In this document: positions 62,002-62,929 of the stretch, one piece after another | Layout of the letters: each line of letters opens with the position of its first letter | Position numbering within the stretch: the stretch's first letter is position 1 | DNA from: Acidovorax sp. CCYZU-2555 | GTDB taxonomy: Bacteria; Pseudomonadota; Gammaproteobacteria; Burkholderiales; Burkholderiaceae_C | Length of the DNA stretch: 62,929 nucleotides | Reading direction: 5' to 3' | Assembly: GCF_018413525.1 (NCBI RefSeq) | Contig: NZ_JAHCDD010000026.1 | Coordinates: 1-62,929 of the forward strand | Notes under the pieces: model-generated | Seen by the model: the letters and a program-made list of their open reading frames with translations, nothing else | Told to the model about the DNA's origin: nothing | The model's database searches: none | Translations under genes and position numbers: made by a program

Positions 62002-62907
62002 ATGAGAGATCTCAACGACCTTTATTACTACGTGCAAGTGGTCGAGCATGGCGGCTTCGCGCCCGCGGGCCGGGCCCTGGGCGTGCCCAAGTCCAAGCTC
62101 AGCCGGCGCATCGCGCTGCTGGAGGAGCGTCTGGGCGTGCGCCTGATCCAGCGCTCTACGCGGCGCTTCGCGGTGACCGAGATCGGCCAGACCTATTACC
62201 AGCACTGCAAGGCGATGCTGGTCGAGGCCGATGCGGCCGAGGAGGCGATCGCGCTGACCCAGGCCGAGCCCTGCGGCACGGTGCGCATGGCGTGTCCGGT
62301 GGCGCTGCTCGATGCGCAGGTGGCTGCCATGCTGTCGGACTTCATGGCGCTGTACCCGCGCGTGCAGGTGCATCTCGAAGAGACCAATCGGCGCGTGGAC
62401 GTGGTGGGCGAGGGCATGGATCTGGCGATACGCGTGCGCCCGCCGCCTATCGACGACAGCGATCTGGTGATGCGCGTGCTCGGCGAGCGCGACCAGTGTC
62501 TGGTCGCTAGTCCGCGGCTATTGGACGCGACCGGCGTTCCGCAGCACCCCGCCGATCTCGCGGGCCTGCCGAGCCTGGGCCTGGGCCGGCCGCAGAACGA
62601 CCATGTCTGGGCGCTGCACGGCCCGGATGGTGCCCAGGCCTCCATTCATCATCAACCGCGTTTCATCACGCAGGGCATGTTCGCGCTGCGCACCGCGGCC
62701 GTCGCGGGCGTGGGCGTGGTGCAGTTGCCGCGCATGATGGTCGGCGGTCATTGCGCGCGCGGCGAGCTGGTCGAAGTACTGCCCGGCTGGGCGCCGCGGC
62801 GCGAAATCATCCATGCGGTGTTCGCTTCGCGCCGCGGGCTGCTGCCTTCGGTGCGGGCCTTGCTGGATTTTTTGGCCGCGCGGTTCGCGGCTTTGCCCGC
62901 GGATTGA
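62002..62907 (+). CDS. LysR-family regulator, divergent from pirin
   Basis: This 301-residue regulator starts MRDLNDLYYYVQVVEHGGFA at ATG 62002, then has the HTH APAGRALGVPKSKLSRRIAL and an effector domain. It belongs to the branch often paired with pirin or quinone-related genes. The intergenic region holds GTTCT-N5-GGAAC-type sequence near 61976-61991, a possible site. An upstream in-frame ATG at 61966 is less likely, since it adds 12 residues before the HTH. Confidence 0.9.
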   Translation: MRDLNDLYYYVQVVEHGGFAPAGRALGVPKSKLSRRIALLEERLGVRLIQRSTRRFAVTEIGQTYYQHCKAMLVEADAAEEAIALTQAEPCGTVRMACPVALLDAQVAAMLSDFMALYPRVQVHLEETNRRVDVVGEGMDLAIRVRPPPIDDSDLVMRVLGERDQCLVASPRLLDATGVPQHPADLAGLPSLGLGRPQNDHVWALHGPDGAQASIHHQPRFITQGMFALRTAAVAGVGVVQLPRMMVGGHCARGELVEVLPGWAPRREIIHAVFASRRGLLPSVRALLDFLAARFAALPAD

Positions 62908-62929
62908 ACGCGGCGAGGCTATTGCGCGG

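Overview
The window is about 63 kb of GC-rich DNA (roughly two-thirds G+C by eye) from a beta-proteobacterium, most likely Burkholderiales and probably Comamonadaceae. This rests on the protein families seen: Bug/TctC solute-binding proteins next to CoA-ligase and CoA-transferase operons, a sulfite reductase operon with a DUF934 gene, fused MnmC, an IF-1 with a C-terminal tail, a globin-coupled diguanylate cyclase, and a tandem glycine riboswitch ahead of a TRIC-type channel. Genus and species cannot be fixed from sequence reading alone.

Layout. (1) 1-9.7 kb, minus strand: a sensor kinase with a 7TMR-DISM input module, its OmpR-type regulator, a large two-partner-secretion exoprotein with YDG and MBG repeats, and its TpsB transporter, which runs off the left edge. 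(2) 9.9-16.3 kb: tRNA-Pro(UGG), infA, a 144-bp element with terminal inverted repeats, an HPP/CBS membrane protein, psd, a small unknown gene, a globin-coupled diguanylate cyclase, and ferredoxin with a ferredoxin-NADP reductase. (3) 16.3-28 kb: sulfur assimilation (cysI-DUF934-cysH-cysD-cysN, then fdxA and the reductase), a glycine-riboswitch operon (TRIC channel plus mnmC), yggX, an orphan sulfate-binding protein, a VOC protein and CysB. (4) 28-39.8 kb: a GntR/ABC exporter operon that looks leaderless, RluE, an AT-richer ankyrin gene, a GST, argA, hrpA and a small HELLH metallopeptidase-like protein. (5) 39.8-43.3 kb: a damaged ferric-citrate-type signalling locus. The TonB receptor is intact, but fecI is absent and only the 3' half of fecR remains behind foreign-looking fragments. 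(6) 43.3-62.9 kb: acyl-CoA ligase plus Bug protein; an RND efflux operon with a divergent TetR; an SDR and an M20 peptidase; a LysR-controlled Bug/CoA-transferase/cupin/acyl-CoA dehydrogenase operon; an HxlR regulator facing a small exported protein; and a pirin facing a LysR regulator.

How the genes fit together. The sulfur genes form one co-directional run ending in a ferredoxin and a ferredoxin reductase. No cysJ is visible, so that pair is a reasonable candidate electron supply for CysI. The glycine riboswitch sits over both a membrane channel and mnmC; mnmC processes the glycine-derived cmnm5 group on tRNA, which gives a plausible metabolic reason for the arrangement. The most striking anomaly is the fec scar: an apparent iron-regulated promoter remains where fecI should begin, followed by about 0.6 kb of unrelated coding fragments and then the truncated fecR. 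No CRISPR array, complete insertion sequence, integrase or prophage was found.
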